Below are positions 38,536 through 48,093 of a DNA stretch of 64,000 nucleotides, piece after piece. Below the pieces are notes generated by a model. It ran no database searches. It was not told the DNA's origin and saw nothing but the letters and a program-made list of their open reading frames with translations. Position 1 is the first letter of the stretch, and every line of letters begins with the position of its first letter. Where the stretch lies: the NCBI GenBank assembly GCA_015350385.1, contig WNKI01000004.1:1053486-1117485 (forward strand). The letters are read 5' to 3'. Both the position numbers and the translations under genes were made by a program. This DNA comes from Aculops lycopersici (taxonomy: Eukaryota; Arthropoda; Arachnida; Trombidiformes; Eriophyidae).

Positions 38536-39852
38536 ATGGCTTCATCAAAGAGCCTTATTGGCCCACTACATATATCGCTACCACTGCTACTAGTGCTCAT
38601 CATCCCATGTCTCCTTCTGCTATTCACCAATGGTGTCATAGCAGATGGCGATACTGAAGACTTTGAATACATTGAATCGATTATCAACTTATTGAATAAC
38701 CGCGATATCTGCTATTTGCCATCCTTCGATGAAGTCGATAGATTGCAAAAGAGTTTCGAGAGATTGGAAAAGGCGCATCCAAAAGACTTGGATGAGATTT
38801 TAAGTGACGACGAAAAGTTGGTTAGGAAAACCTTATTAGATGGGTGGGATTCATTCAAGAAGAATATGGATCTCAGTAAGGTGATTGGATCGTCCAGAAA
38901 GTATGCACACTTTTGCAAGGTTGAAAACTACCAACTGGCAAAATATGGTTTCTCCATTTGCACTAAAGCCAGGGGAAATGGTGCCTGTGCCATGGATTTT
39001 GTTCCGGGTCCAGAGAACTCAATCGAGAGTTATATAGAACATTTGGACACTTTGCAACAACCTCGTGACTCGGAGACTGTGTTACTAGTTGATGGTAACA
39101 AGTATATCGATGGGCTAAAACACAAAATTGAGATTGATCCGAGTGACTCTAAAACGAAGAACTTGCCAGAAGTCCCACCTCCCCAAACTGTAGTCCCCAT
39201 TACTACCACCGACGCTCCAAAGGTTGCCACCGATGAGCCGGAAGTTGAGGATGAAACTGCGGAGCCTCTGGAGGATTTGACAACTATTATGCCAGAGGTT
39301 GAGGATGAAACTGAGGAGCCTCTTGAGGATTTGACAACTATTCGACCGGAAGTTGAATCGACAACCACCACAACTACCACAACCACCCCGGGGCCCAAGT
39401 TGAGCTACAAGGAGAAGAGGCGACTATACAAGGAGTCCATGATGATGGAGGATCGTTTGAGAGAAACAGAAGAGCGTCATGGTTGGAGCAAATACCAACA
39501 AAAAGTCATTGCCCATCCGGGAAGGCAAACGACAACTACCACGACCACTCCGAGTCCAAGACGCGATAGGTGGAGAAAGGAAGCCGAAGTTGAGAAGGAG
39601 GAACTCTATAGAAATTACAATGATGACGATGACGAATATGATGACGACGAATACGACGAGAAAGAGGTTTCCAGGTATGCTAATCCAAGTATGTCATCAG
39701 CTCCCAGAAGCGAGAGGTGGAGAAAATTGGCAGACAACAACTTCGTTAAGATTAACTATAATCGCGATTATATTCCAAATAGCAAGGCTGTTCAAAAGAC
39801 CAAGTCGCTAATTTCAAGTGCAAATAGACACATACGAAAACATTCGGAGTAA
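38536..39852 (+). CDS. secreted Thr-rich protein with tandem acidic repeats
   Basis: 438 residues from ATG (MASSKSLIG); upstream only a TTG opens the frame. A long hydrophobic leader (about 12-36) should act as a signal peptide. A domain with four cysteines follows (RDICYLPSF, HFCKVE, ICTKARGNGACAMDF). Then come two near-identical tandem units, PEVEDETxEPLEDLTTI, and the beginning of a third; Thr runs likely to carry O-glycans (TTTTTTTTTTPGP and TTTTTTTP); and a highly charged C-terminal half with RW(R/S)K words and an Asp/Glu/Tyr tract. Family not recognised; it may be a cuticle, salivary or matrix protein. AATAAA lies at 39878-39883. Confidence 0.72.
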   Translation: MASSKSLIGPLHISLPLLLVLIIPCLLLLFTNGVIADGDTEDFEYIESIINLLNNRDICYLPSFDEVDRLQKSFERLEKAHPKDLDEILSDDEKLVRKTLLDGWDSFKKNMDLSKVIGSSRKYAHFCKVENYQLAKYGFSICTKARGNGACAMDFVPGPENSIESYIEHLDTLQQPRDSETVLLVDGNKYIDGLKHKIEIDPSDSKTKNLPEVPPPQTVVPITTTDAPKVATDEPEVEDETAEPLEDLTTIMPEVEDETEEPLEDLTTIRPEVESTTTTTTTTTPGPKLSYKEKRRLYKESMMMEDRLRETEERHGWSKYQQKVIAHPGRQTTTTTTTPSPRRDRWRKEAEVEKEELYRNYNDDDDEYDDDEYDEKEVSRYANPSMSSAPRSERWRKLADNNFVKINYNRDYIPNSKAVQKTKSLISSANRHIRKHSE

Positions 39853-39906
39853 TTGTCTGAGAATGGGTGGCGTATAAAATAAATAATACTACTAAGCCAT
39901 CTGCGA

Positions 39907-40288
39907 TGTCGCCCCCAGCAAAACTGGGCGACGACTTTTTGATTGATTTCTAACTACTTCAGATAGATATGATTATCGCGGCCTCTGGCCAACATGTGAA
40001 GCCGTAGCTCAAGATGCTTCATCAGTTGATACATAACTAAGGAAATTAGCAGCAACCTGTAGCTGAATGGCGACAAGGCTACAGCAATAATGTTGTGTCA
40101 TCATTATAAGCGGTAGTGGCCAAAATCGCCAACATCAGCGCTCGGTGGCGCCGTTGCAACTTGTAAGTCGATTGCAACCTGCAATGGATTTTACGCCATA
40201 CGGCGAAAATCCTGTGGCGTAGTGGGCGAACGAGTGGCGATGAGGGGAAAAGCATTTTTTCGCCAAGCAGACTTCGCCATTCGCCCAC
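39907..40288. repeat. cluster of GGCGA hairpins upstream of Sec61-beta
   Basis: Three stem-loops. Around 39907-39931, GTCGCC..CAG pairs with CTGGGCGAC. At 40186-40212, GGATTTTaCGCC pairs with GGCGAAAATCC around a 4-base loop (11 pairs, one bulge). At 40222-40288, GTGGGCGAA plus TGGCGA pairs with TCGCCA plus TTCGCCCAC (15 pairs with a 4-base bulge). GGCGA or its complement occurs about ten times in under 400 bases. Confidence 0.6.
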
Positions 40289-40346
40289 CACCCTAACTCC
40301 TACACATGCTTTTTGCCCTGCTCTCTGTCAAAAATGCGCAGATTCC

Positions 40347-40429
40347 GTGAGTAATTTCCCAAAACATCATATCCGTTAATCTCAAACTCTATTTTTGGGA
40401 TATCAATAATTCGTCTATTTATCAATTAG
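40347..40429 (+). other. candidate 83-bp intron in Sec61-beta 5' UTR
   Basis: Donor GTGAGT at 40347 and acceptor TATTTATCAATTAG at 40429, with a GTTAATC branch-like site between. Its length is almost the same as the PSMB7 intron (82 bp). It ends about 20 bases before the start codon. Confidence 0.45.
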
Positions 40430-40450
40430 ATTCTCAAACAACTCAACATA

Positions 40451-40678
40451 ATGAATTCCAACTTAAGACAAAGAAGATCAACTGGAGCCTCTGGCTCGGC
40501 GTCCTCGTCGTCAGGAACGACAAGCAAGGCGAGAGCCAATACCGGGGGCATGTGGCGTTTCTACACCGATGACAGTCCAGGTATCAAGATTGGACCAGTC
40601 CCCGTTTTGATCATCAGTCTGGTATTCATCTCATGTGTATTCCTACTGCACATTTGGAGTAAGTACACCAGATCATAG
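40451..40678 (+). CDS. SEC61B: Sec61 translocon subunit beta
   Basis: 75 residues (vertebrate form 96). Tail-anchored subunit of the ER protein-conducting channel. A Ser/Gly-rich cytosolic N-terminus is followed by GGMWRFYTDDSPGIKIGPVP, the family hallmark, and a single C-terminal membrane span ending in LLHIWSKYTRS, almost identical to the human HIWGKYTRS. It starts at ATG and is a single coding exon; the shorter Ser-rich head accounts for the length difference. Confidence 0.96.
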   Translation: MNSNLRQRRSTGASGSASSSSGTTSKARANTGGMWRFYTDDSPGIKIGPVPVLIISLVFISCVFLLHIWSKYTRS

Positions 40679-40694
40679 GTTAACTTCAGGTGTC

Positions 40695-40913
40695 ATGTCA
40701 ATAGCAGATCTAGGCTCAGCAGTTACAGGTTAGGCTGTGAACTCGGTCAGTTCCCTCGGCGGAACCGCCTTCAACTCCATGAATGCCTTTGGGGGCGAAG
40801 CTCTAAACTCTCTAGGGACAATTGCAAAAAGAACCCCATTGGGTACGTGCCCGGATTAGGACTGCTCAACCAACAACAATCACAACCGGTGTATATGCAA
40901 CAAGAACACGTGT
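40695..40913 (+). pseudogene. possible small broken reading frame after Sec61-beta
   Basis: From ATG at 40695 the frame reads MSIADLGSAVTG, TAG (40731), then continues in the same frame with VNSVSSLGGTAFNSMNAFGG and EALNSLGTIAKRTPLG before TAG at 40857. The Gly/Ala/Asn/Leu periodicity looks protein-like across the stop. A 17-base GT...AG segment (about 40843-40859) would, if removed, join it to LLNQQQSQPVYMQQEHVFA. It could be a decayed gene, alternative Sec61-beta 3' exon material, or chance. No family recognised. Confidence 0.2.
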
Positions 40914-40967
40914 TTGCATGAACAGATTATATGCATACTATATTGATTATACTGACAATATAATTGA

Positions 40968-41900
40968 TCATCTGGAAAATATTTGGCTAACTGTGTCCAT
41001 TTGATGTAGACACAAGAACTCTTGGTGTCGTGTATTTGCTCCTAGATTTGCTATAAGCCCCTTGTTGAAGCTACTCAAACTAGGTAGCGAGTCAATCACA
41101 TGTTCAACGGCATCCCAACTTTGTTTCTCAGTATTGACTTGATGAGCTTGAGTAAGAATATGTTCCTCGATCTTTTCCGTTATCTTCGTGTTACATATCT
41201 CGCAATGGACATTGTGTCGTCGCTTTACACCTCGATGGAGGAAATTGTTATTAGGATTTGTGTTGGCATTGTTGTTGGCGGTGGCGCCGTTGTTTGGTCT
41301 ATGGCTACTGGCTGTGTTGTTGTAGTTGTTGTAATTATTATTGTAGTTATTTGTACCTGTTACTAAGCTTACTTGAGGACTCATTGGAGTTAGACTTATG
41401 TTACTATTGTCGCCAGTGAATTGATTGAAGAAGGACTTTCCTATGGGCAGTTTAACATAACCACGCTCGTCTACTTGAATTTTGACCTCAGGCCAGTGAG
41501 CAAACTCTTTCACCGTGGGGGCATACTTATAGTTAACATCTTCAAATTTTTGAAATGGAGGCCTCAAGTTCTTGATGGCAGCTTTGGTTTCGACGTCCTC
41601 GTCGCTACTTGATTGAGAGTTGATATACTTGGAGCAGAATGAGATCAGGTTCTGCAAGCTCATGATACTAACATGGATCTCTCGAGCTCTTCGAAGCTGG
41701 TCATCGCTACCGAGTGGAGGCCATTCATGTTGAGGAATATCCGTCAGTACATAGGAGATGGCACTGTTCAAAAACTGCTCCACTTGACCGCCAAAGAGTC
41801 TAATTATCTCGGCAGCCTGTCCAGCTTTGTCCGACCTCTTACAATAAAGAAAAAATTTCTTATTCTGGAAGAACTTCTTATCCCCAACTGTAGAATTCAT
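40968..41900 (-). CDS. DBF4: DBF4-type activator of CDC7 kinase
   Basis: 310 residues; the regulatory subunit that, with CDC7, phosphorylates the MCM helicase to fire replication origins. All three family motifs are present in order: a BRCT-like motif N (about 10-53, FFLYCKRSDKAGQAAEIIRL); motif M (about 112-141, LRPPFQKFEDVNYKYAP); and the motif C zinc finger with C233, C236, H247 and H253 (HCEICNTKI...HILTQAH), with WDAVEHVIDSL after it. An Asn-rich low-complexity linker separates M and C. It is much shorter than human DBF4 (674) or fly Chiffon, mostly lacking the C-terminal extension. It starts at ATG and is a single exon. Confidence 0.88.
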   Translation of the reverse strand: MNSTVGDKKFFQNKKFFLYCKRSDKAGQAAEIIRLFGGQVEQFLNSAISYVLTDIPQHEWPPLGSDDQLRRAREIHVSIMSLQNLISFCSKYINSQSSSDEDVETKAAIKNLRPPFQKFEDVNYKYAPTVKEFAHWPEVKIQVDERGYVKLPIGKSFFNQFTGDNSNISLTPMSPQVSLVTGTNNYNNNYNNYNNTASSHRPNNGATANNNANTNPNNNFLHRGVKRRHNVHCEICNTKITEKIEEHILTQAHQVNTEKQSWDAVEHVIDSLPSLSSFNKGLIANLGANTRHQEFLCLHQMDTVSQIFSR

Positions 41901-42446
41901 GTTGATTTGTATATATTATCTAAGTTACCATTAATATGTGATTTGTCTTAAGATGTGTTTGACTCGAGATCTAGCGTCCGAGATGATTGAAAGTCCGCGT
42001 TTGTTGTTGTTGTGCGCGCTACAGAGAGTGAGTCGGTGGTACCACAAAGCGCGCGTTAGGGCGCGAAGAGAGAATACCCTTGCATTTGTAGTGGCCAATG
42101 TCGCTCAGGGGAATGGACAAATTTTTTTTCTAATGTAAATTTCCATCGCAGCTCGGGGGCCAGCAGCCCGTGGTGGGGGCGTCATGGTCGCTATAGTAGT
42201 ATCAAGATTAAATGGTCAAGAGCAACAATCGGAAAAGAAAAATGACGCTAGATCATGATGATATATGTGGAAATGAATAATGAGTTCGCAAGAGAGTTTC
42301 AATGATCAACGAAAGTTCGAGCAGTACCACGAGACTCTCGCTCATCTTACTGACAAATCCTTAACGAATAATGTAATTTTTGTTTTCATATTTAATATTA
42401 ATATATCTTATATGAGTTATCTTTTTCTTTCATACAATTAATTCCT
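41901..42446. other. DBF4 upstream region with nested palindrome
   Basis: Promoter side of DBF4 and 3' flank of RPL27. At 42014-42054, GCGCGCT and AGCGCGC flank a perfect 10-base palindrome GTGGTACCAC (42036-42045), about 115-155 bases upstream of the DBF4 start codon. The spacing looks like a composite protein-binding site. No gene is seen in this stretch. Confidence 0.4.
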
Positions 42447-42857
42447 CTAGAACCTGAGCTTGCTGAAGAACCACTTGTTCTTGCCTGTCTTGTATCGGTC
42501 TTGGAACTTATCCTTAACCTCCTTCTTTGCCTTCTTTCTCTTCGCCTTGTCCTTGAGCACATCACGAGCAGTAACATTCTTGTCGAATGGGATGTCTACA
42601 AGGTAACGTGTTGGCATGAGATGGGTGTAGTTGTAGCACTTTATGAATGGCTTTACGCGGCTACGTTTCTTCCTATCCTCTTTGCTGTGCTTACGGTAAA
42701 TTGGCTTTGGATATCTCTCAATACCAGCGACAACTGCGTGTCCATAACTCTTGTCTGAGTTTCCATCATCGTGGTTCTTCAAGATGACAGCCTTTCTACC
42801 GGCATACCGGCCGGCCAGAATAATGACTACCTTGCCGGGTTTCATGATCTTTCCCAT
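42447..42857 (-). CDS. RpL27: 60S ribosomal protein L27
   Basis: 136 residues, exactly the usual length of eL27. The N-terminal KOW region is MGKIMKPGKVVIILAGRYAG, followed by RKAVILKNHDDG; then HAVVAGIERYPKP, KRSRVKPFIKCYNYTHLMPT and the C-terminal KTGKNKWFFSKLRF. It starts at ATG in an excellent context (CACCATGG). It is intronless in the coding part; a pyrimidine-rich acceptor-like site (TTTTTGCTTAG, minus strand, ending at 42894) suggests a spliced 5' UTR. An 8-bp perfect inverted repeat, CTCAGGTT/AACCTGAG, lies at 42906-42929 upstream. Confidence 0.98.
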   Translation of the reverse strand: MGKIMKPGKVVIILAGRYAGRKAVILKNHDDGNSDKSYGHAVVAGIERYPKPIYRKHSKEDRKKRSRVKPFIKCYNYTHLMPTRYLVDIPFDKNVTARDVLKDKAKRKKAKKEVKDKFQDRYKTGKNKWFFSKLRF

Positions 42858-43274
42858 GGTGGAGGAGATTTGTAAATTTAATTTCGACTCGATCTAAGCA
42901 AAAATCTCAGGTTTCTTTATCAACCTGAGCAATAATATGTTGGTTGGCTCACTTAGGGTAGTGATTTCAAAGGTAAAATACCTTATGTTAGATCTAATAG
43001 ATTGTTGTGTTGTTAATGTATATTATTTGTTGCAACCCAAAGTCACATAATAATATTGACCGGCCAAAGTTTCATGAAGCACATTGGTTATGGACCTCAA
43101 GCATAAAGCATGCGTTTGTGTCCCATTGCTCGCACTCGTTATCCATTGCTAGGCGCAGAGATGCCTGCAGAAATGCATGGCGGAAACTAAGAGGCATGAG
43201 TTTTTCCAACTCTGCGCAACCACGCGTGCGCGGCGGCAAAATTTAAAATCCACGCACAGAGCAAATTTTCAGAG

Positions 43275-43315
43275 TATAAAAAAGCAGCTGGTGATCACAA
43301 TATTACATTCAGCGT
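43275..43315 (+). promoter_or_regulatory. TATA-box core promoter
   Basis: TATAAAAAAG at 43275-43284, followed about 36 bases later by an initiator-like TTCAGC (A at 43311). The first ATG downstream is at 43553, and it opens a frame that runs into a splice donor, consistent with a real transcript start here. Confidence 0.55.
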
Positions 43316-43552
43316 ATAGTTCCGAGCCAGTAGGCTATTGGCATTAGCAAACCAAAGAGACCTGTTGCTCAGTGACTGACAGCCTCAATCACAAGTTACT
43401 GTGACAAACTTCACGACTAAACCCGGTTTTTCGTCAATCTATCTAGCCAGTCGGTACTTCCACAACATTTCGTCGTACGGTGGACATCCGAGTCTTCAAA
43501 CGACAAGTAAATAGTGAAAGCTCAAAGGGAGGAAGAAGTCCTGTTACCTAAT

Positions 43553-43784
43553 ATGATTACTCCGGTTGATGGTGGCGGTGGCGGTGTAGATGTCGCTGTT
43601 ATTATTATCATCACCGTAGCTGCTCTTATTGTCGACAACCATAATCCCAACTCCTCTACCCTGAGCGAAATTAGATTGTCGAGCTTTCCATTTTTATCCT
43701 CCTTCATGCCCGCTTCCCTCCATCACCTTCATTACACTTGTCGCCCAAACGTCGTCATCTTGCCGCGCCGACGTCTACCAACAG
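43553..43784 (+). CDS. exon 1 of two-exon membrane protein gene
   Basis: Starts at the first ATG after the TATA promoter; there is no upstream ATG in the roughly 240-base leader. Codes for 77 residues plus one base and stops at a strong donor, ACAG/GTGAGC (43784/43785). It contains a hydrophobic segment, VDVAVIIIITVAALIVD (about 11-27). The single leftover base joins the exon at 48094 in frame (codon G/GT). Alternatively the exon is noncoding and translation starts at the ATG at 48108. Confidence 0.5.
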
Positions 43785-46700
43785 GTGAGCTCGAAGCCAA
43801 GTGGTCTCTTTCATAATAATAGTGACCACTTGGCTTCATAATCGCAAGCAGAGTAATAGTAGCGTTCGCTGGCCACTCCTTCTAAGCGGCACTAAAACAG
43901 TTGGCTAGTAGCCGTAAAAAGTGTCGCCGTTATGTCATATGCCTCTACGCATATAACATAAGCCACCAGGAAACAGCCATCTGTTCGGGGAGTCGGTAGT
44001 GAGAAACTAGATGTCTTATTGTCGTTTGCGCCGGATTAAGTTGCAAGGGCTCTAGTGTTATTAAGCCAAGAAACTCGACATCATCACCATCCATCATTGC
44101 GACAATTCTATTGCATTGTATAACACCCTCTTTCATTTCATTTCGTTAGATTGGTCGGTGAGCATCAGATGCCATAAACTTTCTACAAGCGTTTCCAAAT
44201 TTTACCCACTCACTTACATCGCCTTACCACAAGCACTTGACAGAACTCCCAGCTTCCTCTTTACGGTTAGTAGCGGTCACTACTTTTTTACTTCCAGTAG
44301 ACTAGTTGCAAATGCGGTTTTCATAGTCGTTACACTACACTAACGATGGTTGCAAAGTTGATGTTCAAGATGGACGACGCTTATTATATTCGCACTAAAC
44401 TCGCACTCTTCCGGTTAATAGTCGGATTTAATTCGAGTAGTGGTGGTGCTGGTGGTGGTGGGCATTACAGGTTAGTCGAACGAAGTGCAAGCGAAGTCAG
44501 GAGGTTAGTTGGACACTGGTTTGACACCCCAACAATTTTTAGTTATTTTGAGAAGTTTCTCTCTAAAAATGACTTCCACTTTTAGACGCCAAGGGAGTTG
44601 GATTGTCCAAATTGCTTTTTGTATGGGCCACTCCATTAACTAGTTGCAGATTTCTCCTCGCAATAACTCACATCTTTGTCATACTGGTCACCACTAGCAC
44701 AAGCACCAACGCCCATTTGAAAGCTAATTTCCTCTCGAGTGCCACTAACAGCTCACCTGTCGCACTCAAATAGCACTTGGCGCCGCAAGCTTGTAAGTGT
44801 TTGCGAGTGAGACATTTGATTTAGTGTACGATTCAATGGCGAGCCTGCCCAAATTGAGTTCCCTGCTCGAGGTGCTAATCAAATTAACCACTACATCTAG
44901 TTAATCGAATTTAGCTTGGCCAAATACGATTTCCTTCCTGCTCACCGCAGTCTAAGCGGCGAGCAGTTGAAGCGTATTTCTTGGTCTTGCAACTTCAAGC
45001 TTGATTTGGTCCCAAGTCTAACCTTGATTTTCAATTTATTGTTATTGCGCCATCGGCCAAAACATGTGCCCCTCTTTGCGTACACCACTTTCGAGTTTAA
45101 AACTTGGTTCGAAAATATTGGTGTCAATATTGCGGGCAGTTAAGGTTAGCCATTTTCCGTTGCCTGATGTTTTGGCACAAAGTTAAGCGGAATAGAGGAG
45201 GTTTCGAATCGAAGATTTTATTGGACAGATAGGAGGTCAGTGGGTGAATCTTGGCCCGTCGAAGGTTCAGTCAAGAGTTTGTTTCTTTTTACTTTCCAGA
45301 GCAAAAAATGCAACAACAAAACAGAGGCTCTCCAACTTTCATTGATGAAAATCATTAACATCAATTACCTGGACCCATTAGTTGGATGTTCGTCGTGATA
45401 TTTGAATGAACTCATTCGATTATTGGCTCGCATTCTGAAGAAAATGTTTGAGGTATATGGAAACTTCAAGCGATGGTCTTCGATTGAAGCCGTTGCAAAG
45501 TTAAGTTGATAAAAGTCGAGAATACAAACCCTTTGCGGTGTCATCCAAATTCATGAGGCAATTGGAGATCATGATCACTGATAAGGTTACTCCAATTAAA
45601 AGAATCGAGACTTACATAATGAATCAATGGGCAAATAGAATGGCGGTCAAATGTGAACCCAAATAAAGGAGGCCAACTCAAGTATTGGTTAAGATAGGTT
45701 GTTAGCAATAGTAATGGTCCTAGGGTTAGCTGATTAGAATCTTATTAGCGGGTTTGTTTAGTCTAATAGCAGCAGCATCAGTCTCTGTATTAGTAGTCTT
45801 GGTAATACGCAGCAAACATTAGTGTATATTTATGAATAATGTGAATATTCAATGAGTTTGGTAAGCGCGATTATTAGATCATTGAATGGGATCAAACATC
45901 GAGATGTATGATCCACAAGTTTGAGTCATAGTTAGTGGCGACGACCGTGCAGCTTAGTCACCTCGAGGCTATGTTAGCCAATGAGCCGATTTCTCGCTCG
46001 CCCGCTAGAACCCGACTGTTACACGCCAGGCGATGTGTCCACACATGTTGCCAGTGGCCTTTTGTATGTATGTGTTTGAGCAATCCAGCAAATTAGAGGA
46101 TTCTCACATAACGGTACCTTTCTCTTTCAAATCCATTGCGCATTGCGCACTAACAAATACAGCTCTGGCTCGTAAGCTTGCCAGCAATGGCGAGCGAGAA
46201 ATGTGGGCAGTGTTCTCATGAGTGAGCGCGACTGAGTGAGCGCACCGCAGCGTTCAACTCAGGCCGGTGTTGAATGGAGAATTGCTTAAATTAGTGCGCC
46301 TCTCACCTGCTTGTTGCAGGTCAATAATTTTCGCGCACACAGGTTTCACGAGTTTCCGTCGTGACTTCACCGTTTGCCTCGTCACTTACTCTCCGCAATC
46401 GAGTTCCCGGTCGTTAGAGTTGCTTGTTGCATACGAGAATTATACTTGGGGAAGAGTTTGAATTTTGATCCGGATTAAACTACCACCACCATCACTGCCG
46501 CCACCACTAGCAACTCGAGCATCGCTGAGAGGGAAGAGGCGTGAACTCGAGGCGTCTAGTAGAAGGTAAAAATGTGAAAGTTTATCATAGATCTCAGTTT
46601 CAGTCAAGGATCCAATTCATCCTCAGGATTTGATCTAAGAATTTCAGGAGGAGAAAAAAGTTTCATTTTCATTTGTGAGCGAGACTCAATTAGTTGAATC

Positions 46701-48093
46701 CAAGTTACATTGTTGTTGTTGTTGTTGTTGTTACAACTGCTGTTGCTATCAGTTAGCATATCTTCGTCATTGAGTTAATTGTAATCATCAAGCGCTAGAT
46801 TAGAGTCAAGGTAAATTTCTCAGGAAGCAGCAAAGAAATCGAGAGAAGAACTTTACAATAAACATTACACGAGAAAATCAAGTTTCTTGGTGAGTCACAA
46901 GCTCTAACAGGTACGCACTCCAACAGGTCGCTCGCATTGTGTCTGTGTGTAACCTAAACTGTTTCTCTTAAGTTCAGTGCCTAAATGTGCAAAAAGACGA
47001 CGACTTCTTTGCATAGGACGAACTAACACGAGCTATCTGTGTTTTTTATCTTAAATAAACACTGTCAGTCAGTCAGAGCTAAACCATCAGTCAGTCGTTC
47101 AGTGGGAGTCTCATATATCCATAGTTCACCTGAACATAGGAAGAAAGGGCATTGAATTTTATTCTGCTTTGTTGGTGGCCGAGCGACAGGAAGAGAGAAA
47201 ATTTCAGCAACACACATAAACGCAACGACACCTACGCGCGCCCCACCTGAAGAATTCCAGACAACCGCAACTTCCGGCGCGCGCGCATTAGCTCTCCCTT
47301 TCGACCAAGAACAAGGCTGAAACGAACCTTTTATTAACCTGCTCCAGGGCAAGCTTTTTAGCAACAAAAGGTAAAAAATCAATTTGCTATATTAATTTCT
47401 CAACTTACACTCACTCCCTTCCTAACTCAATTTTACTTCGCATTGTGCATTGTTGTTGCCATTCCTGTTGTTTGAAATGATGAACAGAGCAACTTAATAG
47501 ATGCCTGACTCGTATCATTTTCACACTCGCACTCGCACAAACAAAAGTTTGACTCCCTCATTAAATACAAAAAAGTTCACCTTTACTTGGGGCTGCAGCA
47601 CCACTGAACTACTAAAACCAAGAATCAAGCAAACTAAACTGCAAAAGTTTCTCTTGATTTGATTTGAGGCGTCTCGAGCTTCGCTCCAAGGAATAAGATT
47701 AGCAAGGCGAGGTGAGAGCAAATCAACAGAGGATAGTGGCTTGCTGTTATTCTCGTTCAGTTGTGTGTTTAATCGCGTGTTTGTGTGACAGGTGGGGGCT
47801 CAGTTGGAGTTTCGAACTCGAGCTCGCACTCTGTCTTTCTCTTCGTCTCTCTATTCAGGATCACGTAATAATTGATTCGTCACGGGCACCAGAGCAAGAG
47901 GAAAAAAATCAATCAGCAAGTGAATGATCCAAGTACGACGATTTCACCCTTCGATATCCTTTGTCGTTGAAGTTTTTTTGAAACAAACGAAAACTGCCTG
48001 TCGTTTTCCCCGAAGAGATCCACTCTTATCCCAACAAATCCTTTATGTAAACTCTCACTAACTTCCCATAATTCCTCACTCCCCCTCACTCAG
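43785..48093 (+). other. 4.3-kb intron
   Basis: Predicted intron from GTGAGC (43785) to CCCCTCACTCAG (48093). It contains a GTT run near 46711-46733 and scattered CAGT repeats (about 47065-47100). No nested gene or structured RNA was recognised. The short open frames inside (44346-44585, 44916-45143 and others) have no domain signal. Confidence 0.45.
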
